A stretch of DNA of 38,979 nucleotides. It comes from Coprinopsis marcescibilis (Eukaryota > Basidiomycota > Agaricomycetes > Agaricales > Psathyrellaceae). Shown one piece after another: positions 28,705 through 38,979 of the stretch. Under the pieces are notes generated by a model. That model saw nothing but the letters and a program-made list of their open reading frames with translations, did no database searches and was not told the origin of the DNA. The translations under genes and the position numbers were made by a program. Positions within the stretch are counted from its first letter, which is position 1. Every line of letters starts with the position of its first letter. Where the stretch lies: NCBI GenBank assembly GCA_004369085.1, contig ML210390.1, positions 1 to 38,979 on the forward strand. Reading direction: 5' to 3'.

Positions 28705-31700
28705 ATGTTGCTTGCAAGGTTGGTTCTCGAATTTCTCGTTCACCTCTACGTGTATTGACATCCTCTGCGGTATAGCCTCACAGATGATGATTTGCAGAGG
28801 TCAGACCCTGTGTCTCTTATGCAGCAAGGCACTCAGTCTGCAACGCATGTAGCCTCGGGGACTCATGCATCTCCCGCTTCGAACAAGGCCGCGATGTCTC
28901 CGACATTGAACAAGGGCTAGAAGTATACAAACAGTTGACCCAACGCCCCCACATCGATCAGGAATCCTTTGCATCCCGTTTACAGAACCTGGCCCATGCA
29001 TTTCAACTCCGGTTCGAGCGCACTGGTACCTTCAGCGACATTGAAGAAGCCATCTCCAACAACCGAAAAGCGGTCGAAGCGACACCTTCCGGGAACGAAC
29101 ACCTTGTATCCCGACTTACCGATCTTGCCAACACGCTAGCCCTTCGATTTCAGCGCACAGGGGACGTCGTAGACATCGACGAAGCCATCGCTACTCGACG
29201 AAGAGCTATCGACATCACTCCGCAAAGATCTGCGAACCTTCAAAGATTGTTCAAGAATCTGGGGATCTCCCTTCAGTCCCGCTTTCAACTTCGAGGGGAG
29301 CTCACAGACCTCGAGAGTGCTATTGAGGCTAAGAAGAAGGCGGCAGGGCTCATTTCCGAAGGCGATCACGATGACCGGCCATCCATCCTAGACAGCCTGG
29401 CGAATTCCTACAGCATTCTATTTGAAAGCACGAGCGATATGGTTGCCCTTTCCGAAGCAATATCACTACACCGTCAAGCTTTGGACCTTACTCCCTCAGA
29501 TCACCTCAACCTCTCACATTTCCACAACAACTTGGCCGCGTCTTTGTTCCGCCGTTTCGAGCGTGGTAGGGATCTTTCTGACATCAATCAAGCAATCGAT
29601 TTCCAAAGGAGGGTTGTTCAAAGCACTCCTTCTGACCACCCCGGGCTATCTGATGAACTGTCCAATCTTGGAAGTTACCTTCAGAGTCGCTTCGAGCGCG
29701 TCGAGGACCTGGCGGACCTAAACGAAGCCATATCTGCTAGGCAGAGTGCTTTGGACCGTTTATCGCCTGGACACCCACATCGTCCTAGCGCAATGAACAG
29801 CCTCGCCCTCTCATTCCTAACTCGTTCTCAACAGACCAACGATCTCTCAGACATCGATCAAGCCATCTCTCTACAGGAGAAGGCAGTTGACATCACACCT
29901 GTCGATCACAAATCATTCCCTGGGTGGCTCATCAATCTTAGCAGCTCATTTCAAGAGCGCTATCAACGTACGAAAAACCAGACAGACATTGACAAGGCAA
30001 TCGCGCATCAGGAAAGGGCCATCATGCTGACTCCTTCAGGCCACGCCGATCTAATTGCATATCACAGCCACCTAGGCAACTCATTCCTCTTCCGCGTAAT
30101 TCAAACGGGGAGTCTGGGCGATTTAGAAGCATGTATGTCGCACTACAAGCTCGTAGCAACCCAACCAATAGGAGATCCCAACCTCAAGATCACAGCCGCA
30201 CGGTATTGGGCTTCCTTTTCGCATCAACTCTACCCTTCATCCTCGGAGACCATCGAAGCGTTTGACACTGTGATCCGGCTTCTTTCGCTGGTAGCAGGGC
30301 TCGAACAAACCATTGAACAACGTCACGAGCTCCTCAAAGATACACCCGGTCTATCTGAACTTGCCGCAGCATCGGCATGTTTCGTGGGGCGAGTTGATAA
30401 AGCGTTTGAGTGGCTCGAGCACGGGAGATGTCTTGTTTGGTCCCAGATCAGTCAACTGCGAACACCGCTGCAGGACCTGAGCCTCAAGCACAGCGACCTT
30501 GCTAGACGCCTCTTGGAGACCTCCACGGCGCTCGAACGCGCGGGTTCTCGACAATTAACCAACACTTCGTCAGCGACAGCAGACGAGGAAGCCTTTTCGC
30601 ATATCAAGCTCGCCAAGGAGTGGGACAACCTTTTGCGTGAAGTCCGGGGAATTCCAAACTTCGAGCATTTTCTCCAGCCGTTGCCCTGTTCATCATTGCT
30701 CCAGCACCTCCCCCCGGCCGGCACAATCATTTTGATTAGTGCAAGTAATACCCATCAGGACCGCTGCGATGCAATCGCTCTGCGACCAGGTCTTGATAAA
30801 CCCATCCACATTCCCCTTCCATCGTTCTCTGTCGACAAAGGTGAACAACTTCGACGAGATCTCATCTGTCAGCTACAGTTCTTCGGGGCCCGTTCTCCAG
30901 ACGCGGACACTATGCAAGAGGGGGAGATCGAGAATCGAAAGCCTCGTCGGGCACCGGAGGAAGTTATCAAGAGTAACAATGCCACGAAGGATATACTAGC
31001 CACTCTTTGGACAGACCTAGTCAAGCCAATTCTTGACGGGCTTTCGTTCTCGGTAAGTCTTTATCTTTCTAGATGCTTCGCTTCTCTAATGTCAGAATTG
31101 ATAGCCCAAGACAAGCGAACTGCCTCGGATCTGGTGGTGCACAGCGGGACCTTTGGCTTCCCTTCCCGTACACGCCGCAGGAATCTATTCAAAAGACGCT
31201 GTCAAGTCCAACCTCTTCGACTATGCAGTGTCTTCGTACACTCCCACCGTCGCTGCTCTCACGAGCCGCCTGAAAAACCCTCAGAAATTCCCCCATCACG
31301 CAAACGGTCTGCTCCTCGTCAGCCAACCCGATGCGCCTGGACAATCTTCCATCTCAGGGACAACAGTCGAGATCGATGCCATCCAAAAACTAGCCAAAAA
31401 ACACGGGATCAAGAGTCTTACCCTCGAAGGCGAGAAAGCCGGTATCAACCCCACACTCGACAATATGAAAAAGTTCAACAGCATCCACTTGGCCTGTCAC
31501 GCCATGCAAGACGAAAAAGAACCCCTTCGCAGCGGATTCTTCCTTCACGACGGCCGGCTAGACCTCTCCACGATCATGCAGCACAACCTACCAAACGCCA
31601 ATTTCGCGTTCTTATCGGCGTGTCAAACCAGTGCTGGCGAGGAACAGCTCTCTGATGAAGCTGTACATCTCGCAGCGGGAATGCTTGCAGCAGGTTATAG

Positions 31701-31926
31701 GGGAGTGGTGGCGACGATGTGGTCGATTGGTGATCGATATGCACCCGGGGTCGCGAGGGATTTCTATGAATACCTCCTCGCTGGAAGCCTTGATGGGGCG
31801 GAAGTCGATGGCTCCAAAGCCTCGTATGCTCTGCATTACGCAATTCGAAAGTTACAAGATAAATTGGAAAAAAGCTCTGAGCGCTCCTTACTAGCCTGGG
31901 CGGCATATGTACACTATGGAGTATAG
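28705..31926 (+). CDS. TPR-CHAT caspase-like protease, copy 1
   Basis: Four inferred exons: 28705-28718, 28776-28799, 28853-31052, 31105-31926. They close to 1019 aa. The start comes from a 14-nt first exon (ATG TTG CTT GCA AG) that splices in phase into SLTDDDLQ and then SLGDSCISRFEQ; the sister gene also has a 14-nt first exon. About ten TPR-like units of about 43 residues fill roughly residues 10-450, with a DI(D/N)xAI consensus as in DIDEAIATRRRAIDITP. A helical segment with LEHGRCLVWSQISQLRTPL follows, then the CHAT domain from residue 747. The His878 (HLACHAM) and Cys919 (LSACQTS) dyad is intact, with AGMLAAGYRGVVATMWSIGD behind it. CHAT domains are caspase/separase-clan proteases; TPRs sense a partner or ligand. 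Substrate is unknown. The reading frame that continues past 31052 is intron read-through. Confidence 0.92.
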
Positions 31927-32170
31927 TAGTTCCGTGACTGAGATTTCACCAACAACTTGAGTAATGCCGAACGGTGACTGGGAACGCTGATCTCACTGTT
32001 TGTTGTTGTTTCTTTTTCAAGAGTTCGGGTCCGAACGACTCGGAACTGGTGTTCACCAGGCGTTCATCACGACAACCTCATTGTACAGTTTGAACCACCA
32101 TCATACCAAAGGGCTTTACGACTTTAGCTACTCAGAAAACCGGACGTGCTGTCTTGAATCTTATAATATT

Positions 32171-35100
32171 ATGGAAAGAAAACCGTACGTCCTGCATTTT
32201 CACACTGGGACTAATACCGGTAATCTTACCCATGCCCAGCGCGGACGCAAATTCCGCAGCATCGTCGATTGTTCCTTCTTTCATAGTCAACCAGATACAT
32301 AGCGTCAAAGCAGAGCTCTTGAACCGGAAAGGTATCCATTATTGGGATCGATTTGAACACACGGACGACCTACACTTCCTCGACAAATCGATCGCAACGT
32401 TCGAGCGTGCTGTAGAGGTCACTCCCAACGGCCATGCTCACCTTCCGAGCCGACTCATCAACCTATCAAGCACCTATGCTCTTCGATTTGACCGAAGTGG
32501 AGACCCTTCGGATAATGATCAAGCTCTCAAGTGGAATAGAAAGGCTATCGAGCTGACTCCCCCTGATTCTAAAGTGCTCTCTGGCTACCTCAATAATCTT
32601 GGAATATCTTTGGCGTCTCGCTTCGGGCACACAGGACGCTTAACCGATCTTAATGAAGCAATTATCGCTTATCAACGGTCGATCAACACTCTTTCCCCAA
32701 ACGATCCAGACCTCCCGCAAACGCTCAGTAACCTCGGCACTTCGTTTAACAAGCGATTCGTCGTAACGGGAAACGTCGACGATATTACACAAGCCATAGA
32801 GATTCAGAGAAGATCTCTAGAGCTTACTGCTGTCGGCGATATCGATATCCCCGGCTTACTTCAAAATCTCGGTACCTCGTTACAAATTCGATACAAACGC
32901 ATGGGCAATCTCCAGGACATCACTGAAGCGATCGACATGCACAAGAAGGCTGTGAACCTCATTCCTCCCTCCCATTCCGACTTCGCCAGCCAGCTTCATA
33001 GCCTTGGAAACGCATTGCAACATCATTTCGAGTTTACAGGAGATCTTCCTAGTATATCGGAAGCTATTCAAATAAAACAGAAAGCTGTAGACAATACGCC
33101 GTTGCGTGACGCAGAACTACCTGCACGCCTCTCCGATCTCGGTAGCGCCTTCCTTCGTCGCTATGACAAAACCGCATCTTTCTCCGACATTGAAGACGCA
33201 CTTAAATTCGGAGAGAGAGCTGTGGAACTCGCGCCAAACCGACCATCATCGTTGAACAGTCTAGGGAATGCATTACAGTCCCGCTTCAGACACACCGGCG
33301 AGCTGATATATATCACTAAAGCAATAAAGCTCCAACAAACTGCAGTCGATCTCACGTCTTCAGAGCACCCAAGTCTTCCTGGCTGGTTGGTCAATCTCGG
33401 AAATGCCTATCAAGCTCGATTCGAACACTCCGGGGACCTGAAGGACATGGACGAGGCTATCAGGTACAGAAAGCGAGCGGTGGAATTGACTCCTCAGGGT
33501 CACCCAGAGCTGCCGTCATTCCTCAATAATCTGGGTGCAGCACTATCTCGTAGGTTCGAATCGACAGGGGAACTGACCGACATCGACGAAGCGATTTCAG
33601 CACAAAGAAAGGCTGTAGAAATGTCCCCTCCTGGCCACGCGGAGGTACCGATGCGACTCAGCAATTTAGGAAATTCACTCCAGCGACGATTCAGAATCAC
33701 TCGCGCCTTAATGGACATAGTCGAGGCAATTACTACCCTTCAACAAGCAGTGGATCTTTCTCCCCCTGATTACGCAGAGCTCCCATCGTTACTCAACAAC
33801 CTCGGCACTGCGTATCAGCGCCGATTTCAATACGGTCATATGCCAGACATAAACGAAGCAATCAGATATCAACTTCTGGCTGTGGAACTATGTCAAGTTG
33901 GCCACGCATCCCTACCTGGACGGTACAAAAACCTCGCGAACTCTTTCAAATTTCGATTAGAACGTACCAAAAGCCAACAGGACGTCGACAACAGCATCAA
34001 GTATTACAAAATATCAGCAACCATCTCGGGCCCGCCATCCGTGAGACTGGAGGCAGCGTCAAATTGGGCCACACTCTCCAGTCAGCACTACCCCACATCG
34101 CACGATACACTAGATGCATATGACACTGCGATCCGACTCATATCCCTGGTGGCGGGCCTTGAACAGACCATTCATAACCGACAGCTCAAGCTCCGTGATA
34201 TCTCTGGTCTAACTCTCAAGGCCGCGGCAGCAGCATGTGCACTCGGGAGGCCGGACAGGGCACTCGAATGGTTAGAACAGGGTCGTTGCCTCGTGTGGAG
34301 CCAGCTTAATCAGCTTCGCCCGCCTCTCGACGAGCTCAGGTTGCATGATAAGGACCTTGCAGAACGAATTGCAGTAACGTCCCGGGCGCTGGAGAGCGCG
34401 GGATCCCGTAGTGCCGAGAGGCCCGACCCTTCCAAAGGGAAGTCCGCTGAAGACGAAGCTCTGACCCACGTCCAACTCGCCAACGAGTGGGAAGACCTTC
34501 TGACGACCGTGAGGAGCATTCCAGGCTTCGAGAACTTCCTCCAACCACAACCATTCTCCTCACTATCCGCACATCTTCCGGATTCTGGGTACGTCGTCGT
34601 CATCAATGTCCATGAAGACCGTTGCGACGCCATCGCGTTGGCCAGTAAACTCGACAGCCCAATCCACATACCCCTTTCGCATCTGACTCTCGCCCGAGGT
34701 GATGAGTTTCGCCGCAACTTGACGTCACATTTGAATACAGTTGGTATGCGCGCACGTGGGTCCGCGGCGCCGGATGTCGATGAAGACCAAAAACGAAAGC
34801 CAGTTAGGAGACCATATGCACCAGGTGGCCGTGGAGTCATCGCCGAGATACTCGCTGGGATGTGGAACGATATAGTGAAACCCATATTTGAAGGTCTCGG
34901 ATTTATGGTGGGTCATCGTTCAATCATTTATAAAGCATTCAATCATTTATAAAGAATTCGGGTCTTCATTACTTTCTTAGAAGCCCAAGTCCACAGAGCT
35001 TCCGGAGCTGCCGAGAATATGGTGGTGTGCCACTGGACCGCTGGCGTTTCTCCCCCTTCACGCAGCCGGCTTGCACGGGTCGGGAGAGCTCTCCACTGCT

Positions 35101-35805
35101 CTTGACTACGTCATCTCATCATATACACCAACCGTTTCCGCGCTCACTGGGCGGGTTAAAGACACGCATCCCATTCAGGACGGTGCAGCCGGAATATTCC
35201 TCGTCAGCCAACCGGACACACCAGGTCTGGGACGCATACCTGGAACAAGCAGAGAGGTTCACTCCATCGAAGAACAAGCCATCGATCATGGTATACGAGT
35301 TCTACTGTTGGAAGGAGACGAGGCAACCACAACCCTAGGTCTGGAAAATATGGAGAAGTACAGCAGCGTACATTTTGCATGCCACGCTATCCAGGATGAT
35401 GAGGAACCCATGCACAGCGGGTTCTTCTTCCACGATGGACGCATAGACCTTTCAACTGTCATTAAACGGAACCTCCACAATGCCGACCTGGCGTTCCTCT
35501 CCGCATGTCAAACAAGTACTGGGGAGGAGAAGCTGGCCGAAGAAGCAGTTCACCTTGCAGCTGGGATGCTTGCCGCTGGATATAGAGGCGTGGTGGCTAC
35601 CATGTGGTCTATAGGGGACAGGGATGCACCTGACGTCGCCAGAGACTTCTATAGCTTCCTCTTTTCTGGTTCAAATGTGACGAAACTCAATAGCACTCAA
35701 GCAGCAAGGGCTCTTCACCTTGCTATTCAGATGCTGAGGAATAGGTTGGACCAATCGGAGAGATCCTTTCTAGCGTGGGTCCCATATGTACATTTCGGAA
35801 TGTAG
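32171..35805 (+). CDS. TPR-CHAT caspase-like protease, copy 2
   Basis: Three inferred exons: 32171-32184, 32240-34907, 34981-35805. They close exactly to 1168 aa. Exon 1 is 14 nt (MERKP with the intron inside the Pro codon). About 13 TPR-like units of about 43 residues run from residue 40 to about 610 (e.g. ELTDIDEAISAQRKAVEMSP); one unit is short. A helical stretch with LEQGRCLVWSQLNQLRPPL links them to the CHAT domain, which begins at residue 895 exactly where the last intron falls (phase 0), as in copy 1. The dyad is His1029 (VHFACHAI) and Cys1070 (LSACQTST), and AGMLAAGYRGVVATMWSIGD is identical to copy 1. The two genes are head-to-tail duplicates separated by about 250 bp, differing mainly in TPR number. 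It is probably cytosolic and may act as a sensor-protease in stress or non-self response; the trigger and substrate are not known. Confidence 0.94.
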
Positions 35806-36782
35806 GGAATCGCTGCATCTTTTGCCAACTTCGCAATTAGCTTACTCTGGAGTCTGTAAAGAGATTGAGTTTAGAGAATCACGCGCCACCATTGGATTTC
35901 AGTAATCTGGATGGAAAGGATCCGGGCCGCTTGGGATGCTACAACCGTTGGGATAATGCTCGGAGAGCAAGATTTCTTGTCTGATAATGGAATCGACGTA
36001 CATTGCTCTAGCTAGGGTCTCGTGCTTCCAAGAAGCCACCAAGTCTCGTCGGAATCGCGGGTATACATCGTCCAGTTCGAAGGCGATCCAACAGCGATCA
36101 ATTTGGAGATCATGAACGACTATCCCAGGTATTTATAATTCTAGTTTTGCTAGGCGAGTCTACAGCAACCGGATAGCTGAGACATACGATCCAGTGACAC
36201 TATATTCGCATTCATGTACAGACCGCGTTCCAGGGAATATCACGGAATCGCGGATGAACGCTCATAAATCGCTGTTTAGTCGTAGAATATCCTTCTATGC
36301 GAGTAGCGCGATGGACGCCCTCCGTTATCATGGGATTGGACTAATTTTTCATCTTGCAAGTCAAGAACCGTTCATTGAGCTTCGTTCAACTGACCTCGGC
36401 TTCTCGACCTTTTGGGTTAGATTAAACCAGTTATGCTCTCGCGCCTGCGATGCCAGCACAAGATAATCTGGGGGGCACCTACTTTCAAAATGTCGCTTGG
36501 ACACCTCGGACTCGGCATATATATATATATTGAGTGTGGATCTGGGCAAGTATGTCCTTCAGTCCATCAAAACACTGCCAGAGCAGCCATACTCATACAG
36601 TTAATCTCACGTTACAATCTCCAAATTAGGATAGGCACCGGAGTCAAGTGTCAGTTAATTGTGTCACGGAATCGCGCCTTCTGGCTACACGCACGAGTTC
36701 CTCTACATCTACGCGTCACGATGATTTTCGTTCTGCCGACATTTCGTCGAGCTTCTCTCGTTATTTTTTCGAGTCTAGGCAC
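35806..36782. other. intergenic, no supported gene
   Basis: About 1 kb with no recognised exon. A short TA microsatellite lies at about 36518-36530. A 123-codon plus-strand frame (36433-36804) has no domain. Confidence 0.4.
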
Positions 36783-36801
36783 CTATAAATCATATAAAAG
36801 G
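36783..36801 (+). promoter_or_regulatory. TATA region of the GH62 gene
   Basis: Two overlapping candidates, ctataaat at 36783-36790 and atataaaagg at 36792-36801, lie 56-74 bp before the ATG at 36857. The second is the closer match to a TATA box. Confidence 0.6.
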
Positions 36802-36856
36802 TAGGGTACGAGGGTCGTATGTACAGCAAGCTCAGGTATCCCTGTCTTATCTGGCA

Positions 36857-38155
36857 ATGAGGCTTCTAGCTGCAACAACACTTTTGCTCTACGCCGTTTC
36901 CTTCGCCGGCGCTGCGGCAGTTCAATCTCGGGCGCTTGGAGATCAATGTGGTGGAGTATGTTGCCGTTCACTTCCCAATTCTTCTGCTGACCTTAAATTA
37001 TAGATAGACTATGTGTGAGTACTAGGATACTGGATCACCTCTCGCACACTAGTGCTTAAAAGCCATCTAGCGGCTCCACGGCGTGTGGCGAAGGAGTATG
37101 CACATATGTGAATGGTTCGTTTTCCAACTAATCAATATAAGGGTTTGCTCACGAATTTGACACTGTATCTAGAGGATTATTCCCGCTGCGCTAGCTCTGC
37201 TTTTCAGCTTCCCACACGCTTTACCTGGTCGTCAAGCGGGCCACTCATTGGTCCGAAGAACGACTCGCGTCGTCTTTCCGCCATCAAGGACCCTTCCATC
37301 GTCTTCTACAACGGATCCTACCACGTCTTTGGCAGCACGGCTCATGCCACATCCGGATACAATCTCGTCTACATCAACTTCGCCAGCTGGGATCAAGCAG
37401 GCTCTGCTGCACACCACTACCTTGACCAGTCTGGGATTGGCGCAGGGTACAAGGCTGCTCCCCAGATTTTCTACTTTGCCCCTCAGCGCCTGTGGTACCT
37501 GGTCTATCAGACCGGTAACGCAGGATACTCCACCAACCCAGACATCTTCAATCCTAGGGGCTGGAGCACTCCCAAGTTCTTCCACCGCGAAGTACCCAAG
37601 ATAGTCCGCGACAATATTGGCAATGGCTACTGGCTCGACTTTTGGGTCATCTGTGACTCCACCAACTGCCATCTCTTTTCGTCCGACGATAATGGCCAAC
37701 TCTATCGTTCCCAGACCCCCATCTCCCAGTTCCCCAATGGCTTTAATGAGCCTGTCATTGCGATGCAGGATCGAGACAGATTCAAGCTATTCGAAGCAGC
37801 GAATGTCTACCGGTATGACGATAAGTATTTGCTGTTGGTGGAGGCCATTGGCGGCGACAGTCGCAGGTACTTCAGGTCTTGGACGTCATCCAGGATTGAA
37901 GGCCCATACCAGGCTCTCGCAGACACGGAGCAAAACCCCTTCGCAAGGTCCAACAACGTAATCTTCAGCGGGGCGGGATGGACGACGGATATCAGCCATG
38001 GGGAGCTTATCAGGAAGGGGTACGATGAGAAGTTGGAGATCACCCCCTGTAATCTACAATACATCTACCAGGGTTTGAATCCCAACTCGACTGGTAACTA
38101 CAATAGTCTTCCATGGCGATTGGCTCTAATCACACAGACCAATTCCGATTGCTAA
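36857..38155 (+). CDS. CBM1-GH62 alpha-L-arabinofuranosidase
   Basis: Four inferred exons: 36857-36955, 37004-37014, 37071-37114, 37173-38155. They close exactly to 378 aa. A signal peptide (MRLLAATTLLLYAVSFAGA, A) precedes an N-terminal CBM1 (Cys31, 42, 47, 57; DQCGGIDYVGSTACGEG, then NEDYSRC). The GH62 domain follows after about ten residues, with almost no linker. Catalytic residues by family alignment are base Asp91 (IKDPSIVFYNG), pKa-setting Asp207 (GYWLDFWVICDS) and acid Glu259 (KLFEAANVY). The enzyme removes alpha-L-arabinofuranosyl side groups from arabinoxylan outside the cell. It is an inverting hydrolase by family. CBM1 is split over four exons, one only 11 nt. The gene is far from the AA9 genes (15 kb) but serves the same wall-degradation role. 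Confidence 0.95.
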
Positions 38156-38399
38156 ATAGTAAACTGTAAATTGTCATCTTATGTTGCATGTAGGCCTACT
38201 TTGTGTTTGAATTGATCTTATGTTGTGCACCTAAAGCCTGCAAGGAATCCATCTTATGTTTTCGTCCAGGAGTGGGAATAAGGCTGAATGGAGCGGAGAT
38301 AGGTGATGTACATAAAGCAACTGGATAGCGAAATTATTACGAGGTATAAAGTATGGCTTCAGGATATACGGTACAGATATCGGTGCGAAAAAGACATGT
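38156..38399. other. short convergent intergenic region
   Basis: This lies between the 3' ends of the GH62 and protoglobin genes. Three ATCTTATGTT-type direct repeats (near 38176, 38216 and 38251) are visible; otherwise nothing. Confidence 0.4.
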
Positions 38400-38979
38400 T
38401 TACCTCCGTGCTAGGACGTACTGCACGAAGCAGCCGAGGGCCACAAAGCCTGCAGCAATCCCGACCGCTAATGGTTTGGCTAATGTTAGATTTGATGTCG
38501 ACACCTTGTCTTCAGAAATGTAGTGACGAGCGAACAAGTCGTTTTGGATCCAGATAATCTAAAGAGAACGTAATAAGTAAAATGACATCCGCGGTCTGTG
38601 ATGGGAAGCGCACCTTGTTGAACGCTCTCATAACAGTGTTTTTAGTCGAGATATCAAGATCTGGATTGGTGAGAACCGCGTTGATAAGGATGTCTTCGAC
38701 GTATCCGAGGAGGATAGCACAATGCATATATTCCACTCGCAGAGGTGGCTTGCCCCCACTTTCACATAGCAGAATCAGTTCAAACGTGGGTAAAAAGCAC
38801 AACATTAATTCTCACCGATGCGCGAAACCCATCTGACCAGTATGCATAAGCCCCACTTTGTCGAGATACTCCCACGACGACATCTTGGCATAGTCGAGGG
38901 TGACTAGTTTGACGAGATAGCGGGCGAGGAAGTCCTTTCTGAATTTGATTTGAGGGTGGGTAGGGGTAAGGTCGGCGAG
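38400..38979 (-). CDS. protoglobin-domain protein with C-terminal TM anchor (5' end outside window)
   Basis: Three inferred exons in transcript order: 38816-38979 (open at the window edge), 38614-38758, 38400-38558, giving 156 residues with an intact 3' end. The core reads LARYLVKLVTLDYAK, SSWEYLDKVGLMHTG, KPPLRVEYMHCAILLGYVED, and IIWIQNDLFARHY, which are hallmarks of fungal protoglobin / globin-sensor domains (PF11563). The His in VEYMHC is the likely proximal heme ligand by alignment. The last 25 residues (LAKPLAVGIAAGFVALGCFV, then QYVLARR) form a probable C-tail membrane anchor facing the cytosol. Such proteins bind O2, CO or NO and are thought to sense gas; the role in fungi is unclear. 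The N-terminal part and start lie to the right of the window. Confidence 0.87.

Noticed and set aside
31053..31655. Long continuous frame through the end of TPR-CHAT copy 1
   Set aside because: It is read-through of a 52-nt intron. The CHAT domain with His/Cys dyad is in the frame reached by splicing 31052 to 31105.
28705..35805. Gasdermin-like pore-forming partner next to the CHAT genes
   Set aside because: No neighbouring reading frame looks like a gasdermin or HeLo-type protein. The partner, if any, is not in this window.

Overview
The window looks like nuclear DNA from a filamentous basidiomycete, most likely an Agaricomycete. Almost every recognisable gene is cut by introns of about 45-75 nt with GT...AG ends. 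The families are typical of that group: AA9 lytic polysaccharide monooxygenases, a CBM1-GH62 arabinofuranosidase, DUF1996 secreted proteins, TPR-CHAT proteins, a protoglobin with a C-terminal membrane anchor, and a beta-sandwich/TM/Pro-Gln-tail protein. No rRNA, tRNA, CRISPR or viral gene was seen. All exon boundaries were inferred by hand from splice consensus, codon phase and paralogue comparison. The species cannot be named from this.

Layout. 1-2.45 kb is a gene-free repeat field containing four related hairpins. 2.9-7.9 kb holds two tandem DUF1996 genes (minus strand), with a 457-bp inverted-repeat element (MITE-like, TAA target duplication) between them. 9.0-11.05 kb is a BTB/POZ protein (minus). 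12.0-14.7 kb holds two AA9 genes, one plus and one minus. 15.0-18.0 kb holds a pair of homologous small C2HC-finger genes (one with and one without a signal peptide) and other small-ORF candidates. 18.6-19.06 kb is a small unrecognised gene. 20.8-21.7 kb is a third AA9 gene, close kin of the first. 21.97-22.77 kb is a secreted CBM1 protein with two identical-spacing 8-Cys modules (antistasin-like). 24.4-25.8 kb is a TKL-like protein kinase. 26.4-28.0 kb is a single-pass membrane protein. 28.7-35.8 kb holds two tandem TPR-CHAT proteases. 36.86-38.16 kb is CBM1-GH62. 38.4 kb to the right edge is the 3' part of a protoglobin gene (minus).

Functionally, two themes appear. Secreted plant-cell-wall attack comprises three AA9 oxidases, GH62 and the CBM1 protein, probably joined by the DUF1996 and C2HC small proteins. 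Intracellular sensing or cell-death-type machinery comprises two CHAT caspase-like proteins with intact His/Cys dyads, a kinase and a heme sensor-like globin. The best candidates for undescribed biology are the CBM1 + twin 8-Cys protein, the C2HC small-protein pair and the tandem TPR-CHAT pair. Two very small exons (5 nt in both DUF1996 genes, 11 nt in GH62) are easily missed by automatic annotation.
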